A stretch of 64,000 nt of DNA from Paramecium sonneborni (Eukaryota > Ciliophora > Oligohymenophorea > Peniculida > Parameciidae), in the NCBI GenBank assembly GCA_905182985.1, contig CAJJDN010000117.1, positions 162,863 through 226,862 of the forward strand, written 5' to 3'. Under the pieces are notes generated by a model. That model did not search any database and was not told the DNA's origin. It saw only the letters and a list, made by a program, of their open reading frames with translations. Position 1 is the stretch's first letter, and each line of letters begins with the position of its first letter. Shown here in pieces: positions 24,466-36,041 of this stretch. The position numbers and the translations under genes are program-made.

Positions 24466-25151
24466 ATGTTGAGTGTGATATTGAGAAGAAATGCCTCAAA
24501 AAGTATAGCAATAAGAGGTAGTCATGGATGGGATAGACCAGATGTACCTTTAACAGTTGCATATTAACATAAAAGAAGAGTAGATAACTATTTAATTATT
24601 TTTATAGATGGATGTATTTGATACAAATTTATGGTTTTATTGTGGTGTGATGCCTGAATATTTTATAAATTAGAGTAATTATTAATTTGATCTTAGATGA
24701 GGCATATTTACGTTCAGCTTAGAATACTGTTAAATATATGATACTTGATTCTAAATATATTGCTGCAGCTTTTGTAGCAGCTATTTTTACTTATGAAGTA
24801 TTTTATGAAGCTAGATTTTGGAATATTCAACCTGATTATTTAAAAAATCCTATTATAAACTATCCAAGAAAAGTACAACAAGAAAGACCATTCTTAGTTA
24901 AGCATTTCTTAGATATAAGTAATTGATATTTAATATCATTTAAAGGTATTACAGGAGATATGGGTATTTAAAAAATGGTTCCTGGAGAAAAATCATTTGC
25001 TACAGAACTTTTAGAAGCTTATGAAGAATAAAATAAACATATTTAATTGATGAATTTAGAAGCTAAAACATATATTGAAAGAGTTGAAGCAGAATCTAAA
25101 TAAGCTGTGGCAAAAAGACATGGATCAGTTGGAGATCATCATCATCATTGA
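24466..25151 (+). CDS. Small single-pass protein, probably mitochondrial inner membrane
   Basis: Four exons (introns of 28, 22 and 27 nt) give 202 aa. The N-terminus MLSVILRRNASKSIAIRG is basic and lacks acidic residues, like a mitochondrial targeting sequence. One hydrophobic segment (YIAAAFVAAIFTYEVFY) is followed by a soluble, charged C-terminus with a helical stretch (EEQNKHIQLMNLEAKTYIER) ending in four His. Size and layout resemble ciliate-specific supernumerary subunits of respiratory complexes or ATP synthase, but no family is recognised. The His tail could coordinate metal; that is inference. Confidence 0.65.
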
Positions 25152-25491
25152 TATCAATCATTATAAATAATCAAAAAAAAATATATTTATCAAATCTATT
25201 CTATGATAACTTATTCAATCAACTATTTAACTTATAAATCAATTTTTAAATCAATATTAATATATTTAGTATATTATTAATATATATAAATATTGAAATC
25301 TTTTACATTTTTAGATTCCTAAATTATATCACATTTATCTTTAATACCTTATACTTATTTTAATACTATTTAAAAATGATTTATCTACTTTAAATTTCAC
25401 TTTTACTATTAAAAAATAAAACTCTCTTATTAAACCTACAAAATATTAAGAGAAATTTTCATTTTTTAATATATTTAAATATAAACTTTTA
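25152..25491. other. Intergenic, nothing seen
   Basis: About 340 bp of AT-rich sequence between two plus-strand genes. No exon, repeat or RNA gene is apparent; it should hold the 3' end of one transcript and the promoter of the next. Confidence 0.6.
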
Positions 25492-25899
25492 ATGGGAACT
25501 GCTTGTGCTCTAAATTAACAATCTATTGAATAATCTCCTTAACTATTGTTGGATCACTATGATCTCAGAGCTTATCCTTTTCAATGCAATGCTAAACTTT
25601 ATACGCATTGCCCTTCTAAATAAGACATTTCTAAAATTTTAGTCTAATAATCTAAATAGTTCATTGATGATGAATTACCTTCAGATTCTAATGGATCCTT
25701 TTTAGAAGGTTCTCTTAAAAGAACATAATCTTATAATACACAAAGAAATAGTTTAGATTTCTCTATAAATAAGACAGAAACATCTAAAAAAGGAATTCTT
25801 AGATAACAATCATCTTTAAAAACGATAAGTTAAAAATCTGTTTAACAAAAAAATAAGAAGAAGGTACATTTTTAAAAATCTAAATTTGTAAAAATGTGA
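25492..25899 (+). CDS. Small protein with N-terminal acylation motif and PP1-docking-like motifs
   Basis: An intronless 135-aa ORF. It begins MGTACALNQQ: Gly2 with a nearby Cys suits N-myristoylation plus palmitoylation and membrane anchoring. The body is Ser/Lys/Gln-rich. Near the C-terminus are KKGILRQQSS and KKKVHF, which resemble the KGIL(K) and RVxF-type docking motifs used by protein phosphatase 1 regulators such as inhibitor-2. No folded domain. The acylation and PP1 interpretations are pattern-based inference. Convergent with the malate dehydrogenase gene (91 bp gap). Confidence 0.55.
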
Positions 25900-25990
25900 A
25901 TCCACTTTTTGATTTGCATCTATATTAATATGATTTTATTAGTAAATCTTAAATTTAATATTTTATTTTTATAAAGAAAACCTTTATCTA

Positions 25991-27025
25991 TCAAATTGAT
26001 TCTGCCAAACCCTTTTCTTATATAAGTTCCTCTTCAGTTACTTTGAGTTTTTGTTTAGAAAAGTCACTCAATTCTAAATTTGAAACAATTTCATATTTAA
26101 ATGCTCCAAGACATCTAATTGGATATGAAAAACACAATCCATTTTAAATTCCATATTCTCCATTTGAAAGAACTCCAAGTGATAATAAAGTATCTTCTCT
26201 TCCATTAAACCAATCTTTTATATGATCTATAATAATTATTAATAAAAAAAGACCTTTTACAGCATTTGCAGCAGAAAAAACACTACTATTACCTCTAGCA
26301 TTTAAAACTTCTGCTCCTCTTTTTTGAATTCTTTCTATAAACTGTCCTTAATCTGATAAAACAAAAGATTATCCATCTGCTGTTGCATGTTCAATTGATG
26401 GATATTAAGTAGTAGAATGATTCCCCCAAATTATTATATTCTTAAGGCTACTTAAAGGTTTATTTAATGTTTAAGCAACTTAAGCATATGCTCTATTCTA
26501 ATCTAAACGAGTTAAACAAGTAAAATTTTAACGAGGAATTCTAAATTAAAATTGTTAATATACTTAGTTGCATATCTACTTAAAATTAAACAATTAGTAT
26601 TTGCAGGATTTGCAACAACTAAACATTTTACATCTTCTTTTCCTACTTCCTATAATGCTTCTCCTTACTCTTTAAAAATATTAGCATTTTTTTATAGTAA
26701 GTCTTTTCTCTCCATTCCTGGTAAGCGAGGAAATCCTCCCAAAAACACTAAAATATAAATTATTATTACCAATCAAATCACAATTTTTAAATAATTCTTT
26801 AGGATTTGAACCAGATTAAATATCTCCAATTAAAGGATAAGCACAATCTTCAATTTCCATTACAACTCCTTTTAATGCTGTTTCCATTTTTGGAATATCC
26901 AATAATCTCAAATGTATTTTAACTTAACCAAAAACTTAACCAGATAAAAGTAATGGAATAAAACTATATGCAATTTATCCCGCAGCACCAGTAACACAAA
27001 CTGTTAAAGATTATTAGACTTCCAT
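25991..27025 (-). CDS. MDH1: Malate dehydrogenase, cytosolic type
   Basis: Three introns (22, 23 and 27 nt) give 320 aa. The N-terminal nucleotide-binding motif is [36 protein letters not shown] contains substrate-binding Arg residues, [13 protein letters not shown] follows, and [17 protein letters not shown] carries the catalytic His. The sequence is closest to eukaryotic cytosolic MDH1 rather than mitochondrial MDH, with no targeting peptide. It catalyses NAD-dependent interconversion of malate and oxaloacetate in the malate-aspartate shuttle. All catalytic residues are present. Standard-code fragments at 26552-26758 and 27004-27189 are shadows. Confidence 0.93.
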
Positions 27026-27185
27026 TTAATATTATTTAATAAAAATTTTATGAGATTTTTTGTAAAAAATACATTACAAAATGTTTGATGAAATTTTGAT
27101 AACTTAAAAGAAATGAATACTAATATATACTTTCTATAATTAATAATCTTAATATATATTGATAAAGTTTCAAGAATTATCCAAT

Positions 27186-27516
27186 TCATTATTTATAAAT
27201 ATTATCAAATTGGAAATTGTTTTGGCAACAATTTACATGGCCTTCCTATTTGCAAATTAAACATATGGCTTTTTGAAGATTAAATCGAAATCCAAATAAT
27301 ATTTTAGTCTCTGAATAATTTTGTTACTTTTTTTTTAATTTATGTTTTAGAATGCTCACTAAATATTAAATTTATAACCTTTATATTCTTATGGTCTTAA
27401 CTCAATGCAGTCATCTGAGGAGGCAATCGAAATAGGTGTCTGTAGAGAATAAAAAAAAATACTTTTTTGTTATCAATGATTTGGGATTTTTAATCTAAAG
27501 GATTTTTTGATGCCAT
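27186..27516 (-). CDS. Small CCHC zinc-knuckle protein
   Basis: Three exons with introns of 23 and 20 nt give 95 aa (331 minus 43 is exactly 96 codons). The start is MASKNPLDQKSQIIDNKK. The C-terminal half has a CCHC-like knuckle, CLICKQEGHVNCC, followed by a short Gln-rich tail. Zinc knuckles of this type bind single-stranded nucleic acid or proteins; no further function can be given. The exon around 27404-27450 first stood out as a GC-rich island in AT-rich DNA and is explained by this gene. Confidence 0.6.
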
Positions 27517-27550
27517 TAAAAGGAAAATTTAATTTAATATTGATATATAA

Positions 27551-29207
27551 TCACTTCAATTAGTCTCTAACTTTTTTACATAAAGGAGTGGAAGGTAAAT
27601 TTTGCTCTGTATTATACTCTAAATAATCTACAAATTCAGTATCTTTAAACCAATCCCCCAAACCACAATCAATAAATTACTATATGAAATCTAAACATAA
27701 AATGTTAAGAAAATCAGATTCTAAGATTAATATTAAAGTATCAATCAATTACAAAGCTAAAGAGTTTGAAAGTAAATCAAATAATTAAGAGTAATTTTTA
27801 TAACCCATTAAGAATCTTATTAAATATAGATCATCTCCTTCATGAAGTAAAAGCTCAACTGCATCCTCTAGTAAACCATCTTATTAAAGTCTTATTGCTT
27901 TTTGCCATACATTAAGATTAGGTTCATGAATAATATTTGTATAATCAACTGTATTTTCAAATTGATCCTCGATTAATACTTGCTTAATATCTTGTTTAAA
28001 TTATTATTAATTTTGTATTTTCTAATTTACATAAACTTATCCACCTCCAGTACCACTTTATTTTTTTAAAAAGCCTGGAGATTAATCAAGAGAAACGGGA
28101 TTAGGGATTACTTCACAATCAACTTATAATTTCAATCTCATCCATTCCTTTAAAGCTGTTCTAGCAGCATTTTAAACTGCAATAACTCTATCTTTGGTTG
28201 AATCTTCTAATACAATGATAACTTATTCATGCAAATTTCCTAAGGCAATTTTAAAATTAGAGTTTTAATATTGAGAAGCAATTAATTTCATAAGATTTAA
28301 TGCTCCTACTCTTGTCTAAAATAATATCATATATTAACTATTACTCTGTAATTTAGTTTCTAATTATTAATTCCTTAAAGTGTTTTATCAATAATTTGAA
28401 TTTATTAACTAGCAAAACTTTATATTTGTAAAGTCTTAATAATATAAAACATGATAGTGTAGAATCCTGAATGATCTATTTGTTATTTCTTCTTAACATA
28501 ATTAAAATACCAAATAAATTGCTAAATAATCTTTTACAACATCTTTTAAAAATGTTAAATCTTGTGCAGTTGTTAATGTTTCAAATAATTATGCTAACAC
28601 AATGGTAGCAGTTTCTTATGTTTGTCTACTTCCTCCAGATCCAATTAATTAACTTAGAGTTGAATACATTAACAATACTCTTTATTATTATGGCTTTTTA
28701 GATATATTCTTTATGTAAATATTAGACCAACATTCACTAATTGCTGCTTAGACATTATTATTTGAGTCCTATATAGTTCTAAATTTATAGTACATTGAAG
28801 TATTTAAGCATAATTTCAATTAATTTGTAAACATCTGTAACACTAATTGTATCACCATATATTCCAACAATTATATTAATTGTTTTTATAATACTTTCAC
28901 TTCCTTTACCATTAATAGGAGTTTATAAACAAGTAATCAATAATTAAAGATTTGGTTAAGATTAATTTTACTAAACTAATTAGAATATATTTGAGTATGC
29001 AATTTATTTAGTACTTAAATCTCCTAATTTAGCTAACCAATGTTAAAATTGCATTCTCAAATCATACTAACTTAAAAGTTATGCTTTCTATATATTTTGT
29101 AATGCAACTCTAGATTTCTAATCAACTTAAGCTTTAGCTTCTATTTACTTTTTTAAATCTCTTAAAGCTTTTAAAGAAGTAAATGCATCAAATTCTTCAA
29201 GACTCAT
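27551..29207 (-). CDS. TOG/HEAT-repeat microtubule protein, TORTIFOLIA1/SPIRAL2-like
   Basis: About 500 aa in several exons. The N-terminus is helical and HEAT/TOG-like (WLAKLGDLSTKQIAYSNIFQ), matching the opening of TORTIFOLIA1-type TOG domains. The C-terminal region (AIRLQQDGLLEDAVELLLHE, then GDDLYLIRFLM) closely follows the TORTIFOLIA1/SPR2 C-terminal motif with its GDD-L-LIRLM element. In plants these proteins bind and stabilise microtubule minus ends and control growth direction. A ciliate member may act on cortical or ciliary microtubules. Internal introns were not all placed. The call rests on those two segments. Confidence 0.55.
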
Positions 29208-29241
29208 TAGTTATTTATATATTTATATATATATATAAAAT

Positions 29242-30095
29242 TCATTTCATTTTATCTAATTAGTTTAAATATTTTAAGTGTTCTTTCTCAAGACGAGCTA
29301 TTTCATCATCAAAAGGATCTCTACTTATATTATTCTTTTCTGAAGGTTTATTTGGTACACTTTTTACTATTTATTCTTCTCTTTTTCTTGGTTATTATGG
29401 TTTAGGAATATTTCTAGCAAAATCCATTGCTTTTGTTCTAAATTTTAAAAATATATTACCTTGCATTAGGTTCAGATTACTTAGGTTCTTTTATTCTTGT
29501 AGTTATAATATTTGTTGAATTAAATTATCTCACTTATTCTGCAAATTCTTGACGTTTTAATACTTTTTCTTTTTCTTTTGTCCATTCATCTCCACTTAAA
29601 TTAGGACCTAATCCTCCTAATTTTGCATTTGCTGTCCGCTTCATTGTTTCATAATCCTTCAAAGTATAAGGTTTATAACGTTATGATTCATCTGCTGAAT
29701 CTAATTACTATTTTGCTGATTTTGATCGATTTTCTTCTTTTTTTTATGGTTCTGTTGATACTTAATAATTTTCTATTGGCTAAAAGTATTATTATTGATT
29801 TAAATATTATAGAGAATCTTATATTTATTGTTCTCCAATATATGGATGATGTTTATATAACATTTAATTATTGGAATGCTTGTTATATTATATTTTTATT
29901 GGAGATATTTAAGTGTTTATTTATTACTATAAAGCCTAATACATTAGAGGTGGTTTATTTTGATCTTGATTATTTGATAATCATACAATCAACTTCTTTT
30001 TTGATGGGTTATTAACATGTATTCAAAACTGATTCTAATCCATTTCTGCCCATCACTGTTGTTTTCCCTTTAAACCTCTCTTAAAATGTTGCCAT
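29242..30095 (-). CDS. Unknown protein with YTLKDY/LGGLGP motif
   Basis: Three exons (two 22-nt introns) give 269 aa. The first 140 residues are Gln/Asn/Tyr-rich. The middle has a conserved-looking block, YKPYTLKDYETMK, a short spacer, KLGGLGPNLSGDEW, and then a basic helix (KEKEKVLKRQEFAEQV). I have the impression that such YTLKDY...LGGLGP blocks occur in ciliary or centriolar coiled-coil proteins, but I cannot name the family with confidence. The C-terminus is a short coiled coil (DPFDDEIARLEKEHLKYLNQ). The long standard-code plus-strand ORF at 29623-30015 is its shadow. Lies 34 bp upstream of the TOG gene, same direction. Confidence 0.6.
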
Positions 30096-30800
30096 GCTTT
30101 TATTAAATATTTTATCAATTAATATTAAAATAAAACAAAAAGACTAAATATTTTTTAGTATATATCAAAAATATTATAGCAAATTTATTCATTATTAATG
30201 TATAATTTTTTACACCATCAAACTTAAATTCTTTTATCATTAATTATAATTTTCTTTGCTCTTTTCTTTTATTCAATCATTAACATTTAATCACACATAA
30301 TGCTTAATTATTTTTCAAATGGTATTATTATTATTAAATTTAATATTTATACAAAAGAGATCATTTTATTTATCTTTCAAATTAAATGTAACGTATAACA
30401 TATAGTTTACTTTTAAATTTTTTCCTCTAATTATTTTATTAAAAGATCAAGTTTAATTTAAACAATAGTGGTAATTTATAAGGTCTTTAGATAGATCTTT
30501 TTTTTTGCTATTTAACGTAATTAATTTGAAAACTAAAAATTTGGACTTTTTTTTTTTTTTTCGCTACTTTCTGTTGACAATTCATATTAAATTCAATTTT
30601 AATAAAGTATTTTGATACATTTATTTTCATTACATAAAGAGGATTCCTTTTGTTCATTCCTTTAAAAAAATCATTTTAATTCAGCGAATTTAATTTTAAG
30701 TTTTTATGAATTTTATGATAAGAATTTTATTATAAAAGAATAATTTAATATAAATTAAAAATAACTTGATTAAGCAAACATTTAGAGTAAATAATAATAA
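30096..30800. other. Intergenic flank; right part belongs to the duplicated block
   Basis: No coding exon is apparent. The portion from 30350 onward is the start of the 1,127-bp duplicated segment and corresponds to the 3' flank of the coiled-coil gene. It contains long T runs only. Confidence 0.6.
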
Positions 30801-31476
30801 TCATTTAAACTTTTTTTCGACTTTCTTTTTTATTTCTTCCTTCATTTCCTCTCTTTCAATGAGATGTTACTCAAATTAATCAATCATTATAATCTAATCA
30901 ACATCAACTTCTCTCCAAAAGAATTTGTATTTTAGTAAACCTTTAATTTCATTAGTTAAACTTCTTAATGCAACAAATATTTTTTTATTTTTTTAGCATA
31001 AATAATTTTCTTTTAGAATTTATGATCTAAATGATTATCTTTACTAAAGTTTTTCTATTAATGTTTCATCTATAAATTTTAATGAAAAATACATACTTTA
31101 TTAATAATAGATTAAACATTCTTCCAAAATCTACCCTAATTCTAAAATTGAATTTGAACTGTTGATTACTCTCTTAATATAATCTATTCTTTCAGAAAAA
31201 GATAAATGTCCTTTATTCCAAATAGAAATTAATTCTTAAATCTATTCTGTTACTTGAGATTATTAATTTTTTGGAAACTATTAAATAAAATTAAGTTTAA
31301 AAAAAGTAATTTATTAAAAATAATAATCTTCTAATTAAATATCTTCTAAAAATTTAGTCTAAAGTTCCTGTCTTAATAGTTTAATATTTCTATTTGTTTA
31401 ATTATCTTTAGAATCTATCTAAAAAAGTTCTTCAAAATGATCTGAGGGTAATTAAATTTTTGATTATCTCTAATTA
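30350..31476. repeat. Left copy of 1,127-bp exact direct duplication
   Basis: Every position I compared here equals the sequence at 31478-32604 (offset 1,128), including T-run lengths. The two copies are separated only by the N at 31477. Exact identity in non-coding AT-rich DNA and a single ambiguous base at the junction indicate two overlapping contig ends placed side by side rather than merged. Confidence 0.95.
30801..31476 (-). pseudogene. Duplicated 3' end of the coiled-coil gene (artefact)
   Basis: It reads the same C-terminal residues as the gene at 31929-34009, ending IKKKVEKKFK and TGA at 30801-30803, but is cut off at the N and has no start. It should vanish when the assembly overlap is collapsed and should not be counted as a gene. 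Confidence 0.85.
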
Positions 31477-31477
31477 N
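31477..31477. other. Assembly junction (single N)
   Basis: The only non-ACGT base in the window. It sits exactly between the two copies of the duplicated block, as expected for a placeholder between contigs. Confidence 0.95.
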
Positions 31478-32604
31478 TACAAAAGAGATCATTTTATTTA
31501 TCTTTCAAATTAAATGTAACGTATAACATATAGTTTACTTTTAAATTTTTTCCTCTAATTATTTTATTAAAAGATCAAGTTTAATTTAAACAATAGTGGT
31601 AATTTATAAGGTCTTTAGATAGATCTTTTTTTTTGCTATTTAACGTAATTAATTTGAAAACTAAAAATTTGGACTTTTTTTTTTTTTTTCGCTACTTTCT
31701 GTTGACAATTCATATTAAATTCAATTTTAATAAAGTATTTTGATACATTTATTTTCATTACATAAAGAGGATTCCTTTTGTTCATTCCTTTAAAAAAATC
31801 ATTTTAATTCAGCGAATTTAATTTTAAGTTTTTATGAATTTTATGATAAGAATTTTATTATAAAAGAATAATTTAATATAAATTAAAAATAACTTGATTA
31901 AGCAAACATTTAGAGTAAATAATAATAATCATTTAAACTTTTTTTCGACTTTCTTTTTTATTTCTTCCTTCATTTCCTCTCTTTCAATGAGATGTTACTC
32001 AAATTAATCAATCATTATAATCTAATCAACATCAACTTCTCTCCAAAAGAATTTGTATTTTAGTAAACCTTTAATTTCATTAGTTAAACTTCTTAATGCA
32101 ACAAATATTTTTTTATTTTTTTAGCATAAATAATTTTCTTTTAGAATTTATGATCTAAATGATTATCTTTACTAAAGTTTTTCTATTAATGTTTCATCTA
32201 TAAATTTTAATGAAAAATACATACTTTATTAATAATAGATTAAACATTCTTCCAAAATCTACCCTAATTCTAAAATTGAATTTGAACTGTTGATTACTCT
32301 CTTAATATAATCTATTCTTTCAGAAAAAGATAAATGTCCTTTATTCCAAATAGAAATTAATTCTTAAATCTATTCTGTTACTTGAGATTATTAATTTTTT
32401 GGAAACTATTAAATAAAATTAAGTTTAAAAAAAGTAATTTATTAAAAATAATAATCTTCTAATTAAATATCTTCTAAAAATTTAGTCTAAAGTTCCTGTC
32501 TTAATAGTTTAATATTTCTATTTGTTTAATTATCTTTAGAATCTATCTAAAAAAGTTCTTCAAAATGATCTGAGGGTAATTAAATTTTTGATTATCTCTA
32601 ATTA
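31478..32604. repeat. Right copy of 1,127-bp exact direct duplication
   Basis: This copy is continuous with the intact coiled-coil gene to its right and contains that gene's last exon region and stop. It is the partner of 30350-31476. Confidence 0.95.
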
Positions 32605-34009
32605 TTGTTATTTTGAGATTATCTAATTTTCTCTTTACAAAGACTTTCTAATTTTTCTATTATTGTTGATTGATTGATAAATTAAGATTTTTTTGTTTAA
32701 TCATCTTAACTGTTTCTTTATTCATTAGGAGATACTGAAGAACGTTTTTAATTATTAGAAGTTCCTTAAATTGAAGGATCATTCTCTTTTTCTTATTGAA
32801 TAAATAATTACTTTTAAATTTATTAATGTTATGAGAACTATTATTTTGATTAAGTTGTATTATTTTATATTTGAGTTTAATTAATAGTATTTTTAACAAT
32901 TGAAGGCTATGATACATTAAATGATACTATTTAACTATCATGAGTATTAATTTGAGTATTTATAGTTTATATAAGATCTGATTTTTAAATATGATTTGAT
33001 TCATATTATGGTATCAGATTTTAAGTTTATTACTTTTATTCAACTATATTTGATTTAATTTCTAAATGAAACAAATCTGGTAATTCATCAAAATTAACTA
33101 TATTTAATCCTTCATAAACTAAACATTCTTAAAGTAATTAATTTTTAATTGCTGATTGATATGGTGATAATTAAGATTATGTATCATTTTATTATGGTTA
33201 AATTACTTCTTTTTTTTAAGGCTTTGTTTTTGGAACTTAATGTTTTAATGCCTTAATTTATGATAATTGATCTTGAAGTAATTTGATTTGTTCATGAATT
33301 TCTTAAATTTATTATCCATATACATTTTCCTAGTTTTCTTTTTATGATTAAAACTATTTAGTTTCTGACTCAATTCTTAGTAATTTTTCTCTTTAATTCT
33401 AATAGTCAACTGTCAATTAAGATTTTGCTTTAGTACTATAAATGAATAATACTTTATTCTAGCTGTTCTAAATGTATTTACAATTTTTCAGTAAATTCAT
33501 TAGTCATTGAATTTTTCATTTCAATTCTTTCTTCTTCATATGTTTTTTAACAATTCAATTTTATTAAATGTGTTTTCTTTCTAACTTCCTCTTCTACATA
33601 TCCAGCATATTCTCTTTATATTTTTTATCTTAGTCTATTAAAATAAGGATAAAAAGATACTATTATTCTAACACTTGCATAGATCTACTTTTACTTAAAC
33701 TTACAGAAACATTATGAATAAGAGATTATTTTTCCTATTCAAATTCTTATTCAATTTAATTCATAATCTATTAGGCTAACTAAAATATATATTTATCAAG
33801 TTTAACCTCTCTTCGTTTTTCTGCCAATTAATTACTAATAAATTATGAACCTGTAATTTCATGTTTTGCTTAATTCAATTATTCTAAATATTAAGCTTCA
33901 TATTAAGGTTTCAACTCTTTAATAACTTCTTCTCTAATCTAAATTATTTTGAATATTATCTTACATTAGGAATCATCTCTTCAATTAATTCTTTAACTTA
34001 ATCTGACAT
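31929..34009 (-). CDS. Coiled-coil protein, unknown function
   Basis: A multi-exon gene of roughly 640-670 aa. The start is MSDQVKELIEEMIPN, followed by a 27-nt intron and REEVIKELKPQYEAQYLEQL. Long stretches are Glu/Gln/Lys-rich with heptad hydrophobics (QLAEKRREVKLDKYIFQLAQ), predicting extended coiled coil. The middle is Gln/Asn/Ser-rich, and the C-terminus (FFWREVDVDQIIMIDQFEQH ... KKKVEKKFK) is basic. No enzymatic motif, signal peptide or membrane span. A structural or centrosomal/ciliary role would be typical but is inference. Its last roughly 680 bp lie inside the duplicated block; the copy given here is the one in continuity. The minus-strand ORF 32660-32917 is a fragment of it or an off-frame piece. 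Confidence 0.65.
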
Positions 34010-34195
34010 TGTTAAATATATGAAAATTTGAATTTATTTTATTATTTTATAGTCTCAAATTTAAAATAGAATTCAATTCCATATGTAAAATCTCCTCAAG
34101 GAAATAATTTTTATGAATTTATCGCCGATATAATACTATTTTACTCTATGTTGAATTCATTATACATAAATTATAATTCACTAATAATTAAAGTT

Positions 34196-36041
34196 ATGAA
34201 TAATAATTAATTAACTCCAACATAAACTAATATCCTTGATCAAGTTTGTAGTTTTACGTAAAAGAGTAAAGAATAAGCAATAATCGTTTTATAAGAAAAT
34301 AATTGGGATTCTCAATTAGCTATTGATTTTTTGCTTAGTGCAGGTGATTATATTCCTGTATCTAAGCACTATTTATCAACTAATTAGCAATCTTAATCTT
34401 CATTCATTAATTAATATTAAGAAAGGTCACATTATTAAATTTAGAATTTAGATATCCCATTACAAATATAATAAGCTAATCAAATTTCAGGTTTAAATAA
34501 AGAATAAAGTAACTAAAGCGAAATTAGAAAAAATTAATAGTCTTAACAGAAATCAATAAATAATGATGTTTTAGAAATAGAAAAACAATTAAAATTAATA
34601 CATAATCTAGAATAGGAAACTAATCAAATAATAGAAGAAAAAAATGAAATGTTTAAAAAGTCTTTAAAATAAATTTAAGTTGATAATTAAAATAGAATCT
34701 ATTAATTACCAGTTGGCCTAGTTAATATTGGTAAGAAAAGCTATTTCAATTGTATTTTGTAAATTTTGGCTTAAAACCCCGCTTTCTTAGAGAGAATATT
34801 AAGTATTAAAACAGAATAACAAACTGTGGTGTAATAAGAAAAACATGTAAAAAATTAGTTTTTAATATAGATTTTATTTATAAAAGAATTATAAATAATT
34901 TTAAGATAGTTAATTTTCACAAAAAAAAGATTTTTAAATCATTAAAATTTTATTTAAAATGCTATTGAGTTGATTGAAACGTAAACAAATACCAAAATTT
35001 CTGATGAACATTTACAATCATCATCATTATTTTAAATTTTTATAAAAACTTTAGATGTTATTTTAGGTAAATATGGATATGATGAAAATGAAAATAAAAA
35101 GCTTTAAGACTTAATTTTATCTGCTTAGTTTTAATTTATTTAATAGAATGTTTCAATAAATTATGAAATCAATTTAAATATTGAAAGAGAAGATAGATTT
35201 ATATATTTATCTCTACTTAAAATTGTTTTCAAAGATTAATTCAATAAGTTTGATCTACTTCCAAAAACATTTGGTTTAAACTTAAAATCTATGAATGATA
35301 ATTAATAAAATTATAAGAAAGAATAAATGTATGACTATTGGTTTCCTTCAAGAATGAATTTAGAATTTTTAGTTAACGATGGATTATTCTTATAATTAAG
35401 AAGTTCTTTGCTAAGTTTTGTATAAGATGAAAAAATAAAAAATATCAATGAAAGTAATGTAAATTAAATATGTCTAAGAGTTAAAACTATTTAATTCCTT
35501 GATTATAGTAGAATAGAGTTATCAATAGGGTAAGATAAGTGAAATAAATATTATTGAGTAAATGAAACTATTGAGAAAGAATATATAAGAAGAGATCGAT
35601 AAATATTTTTTAGAGAATAATGGAATAGTTAATGGTGAATAAAATAATAATAGTTATTTGTATTATATACATGCAATAATAATTGAAATAAGTTAAAATA
35701 ATCAAAAACATTTTTATGTTTATATTTACAATTTTCATTTAAATTAATGGTATAGATTTAATGATACAGATATAAGAGAGGAATCAGATGAAATAGTGAA
35801 AAAAGATGCATTAAAAAATGGATGTTTTTTAGTTTATGTTAGTCAAAATCAAATGGAGAGTATAAAACATAATCAATAACAATAAATTGAAATTTCAGCA
35901 ATTTTAAATGAAGATTAAGGAAATATTAATTGGTAGGCTCTAGAAACTAAATAATTAATTAAACCTTAAATATCAAAAGAGATGAAAATAGAAATCTAAA
36001 GAGAAAATGATCACTTTTAAAAATAAATTAATGAATAATGA
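34196..36041 (+). CDS. USP25/28-like ubiquitin-specific protease with altered catalytic Cys box
   Basis: Two introns (21 and 25 nt) give exactly 599 aa. Residues of about 15-55 look like a UBA-type fold (QAIIVLQENNWDSQLAIDFL). A Gln-rich spacer follows, then the USP Cys box as LPVGLVNIGKKSYFNCILQ. In active USPs this reads G-N-T-C-Y, so Asn-Thr-Cys is Lys-Lys-Ser and the nucleophile is replaced by Ser. Near the C-terminus the His box region is SQNNQKHFYVYIYNFHLNQW, then RFNDTDIREESDEIVKKDAL and GCFLVYVSQ, closest to USP25/28. The fold seems kept, but activity is unlikely; it may be a ubiquitin-binding pseudo-DUB. The serine codon AGC is unambiguous in the sequence. Confidence 0.78.

Noticed and set aside
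27404..27460. GC-rich island considered as a snoRNA or snRNA gene
   Set aside because: It fits an exon of the small zinc-knuckle gene exactly, with GT..AG introns on both sides; no C/D or H/ACA boxes in the right order were found.
29623..30015. 130-aa hydrophobic plus-strand ORF that looks like a membrane protein
   Set aside because: It is the complement of a Gln/Asn-rich coding exon on the minus strand; AT-rich antisense frames give Leu/Ile/Phe-rich fake membrane proteins.
30801..31476. Separate gene encoding the coiled-coil C-terminus
   Set aside because: Identical copy of the end of the gene at 31929-34009, truncated by the assembly N.
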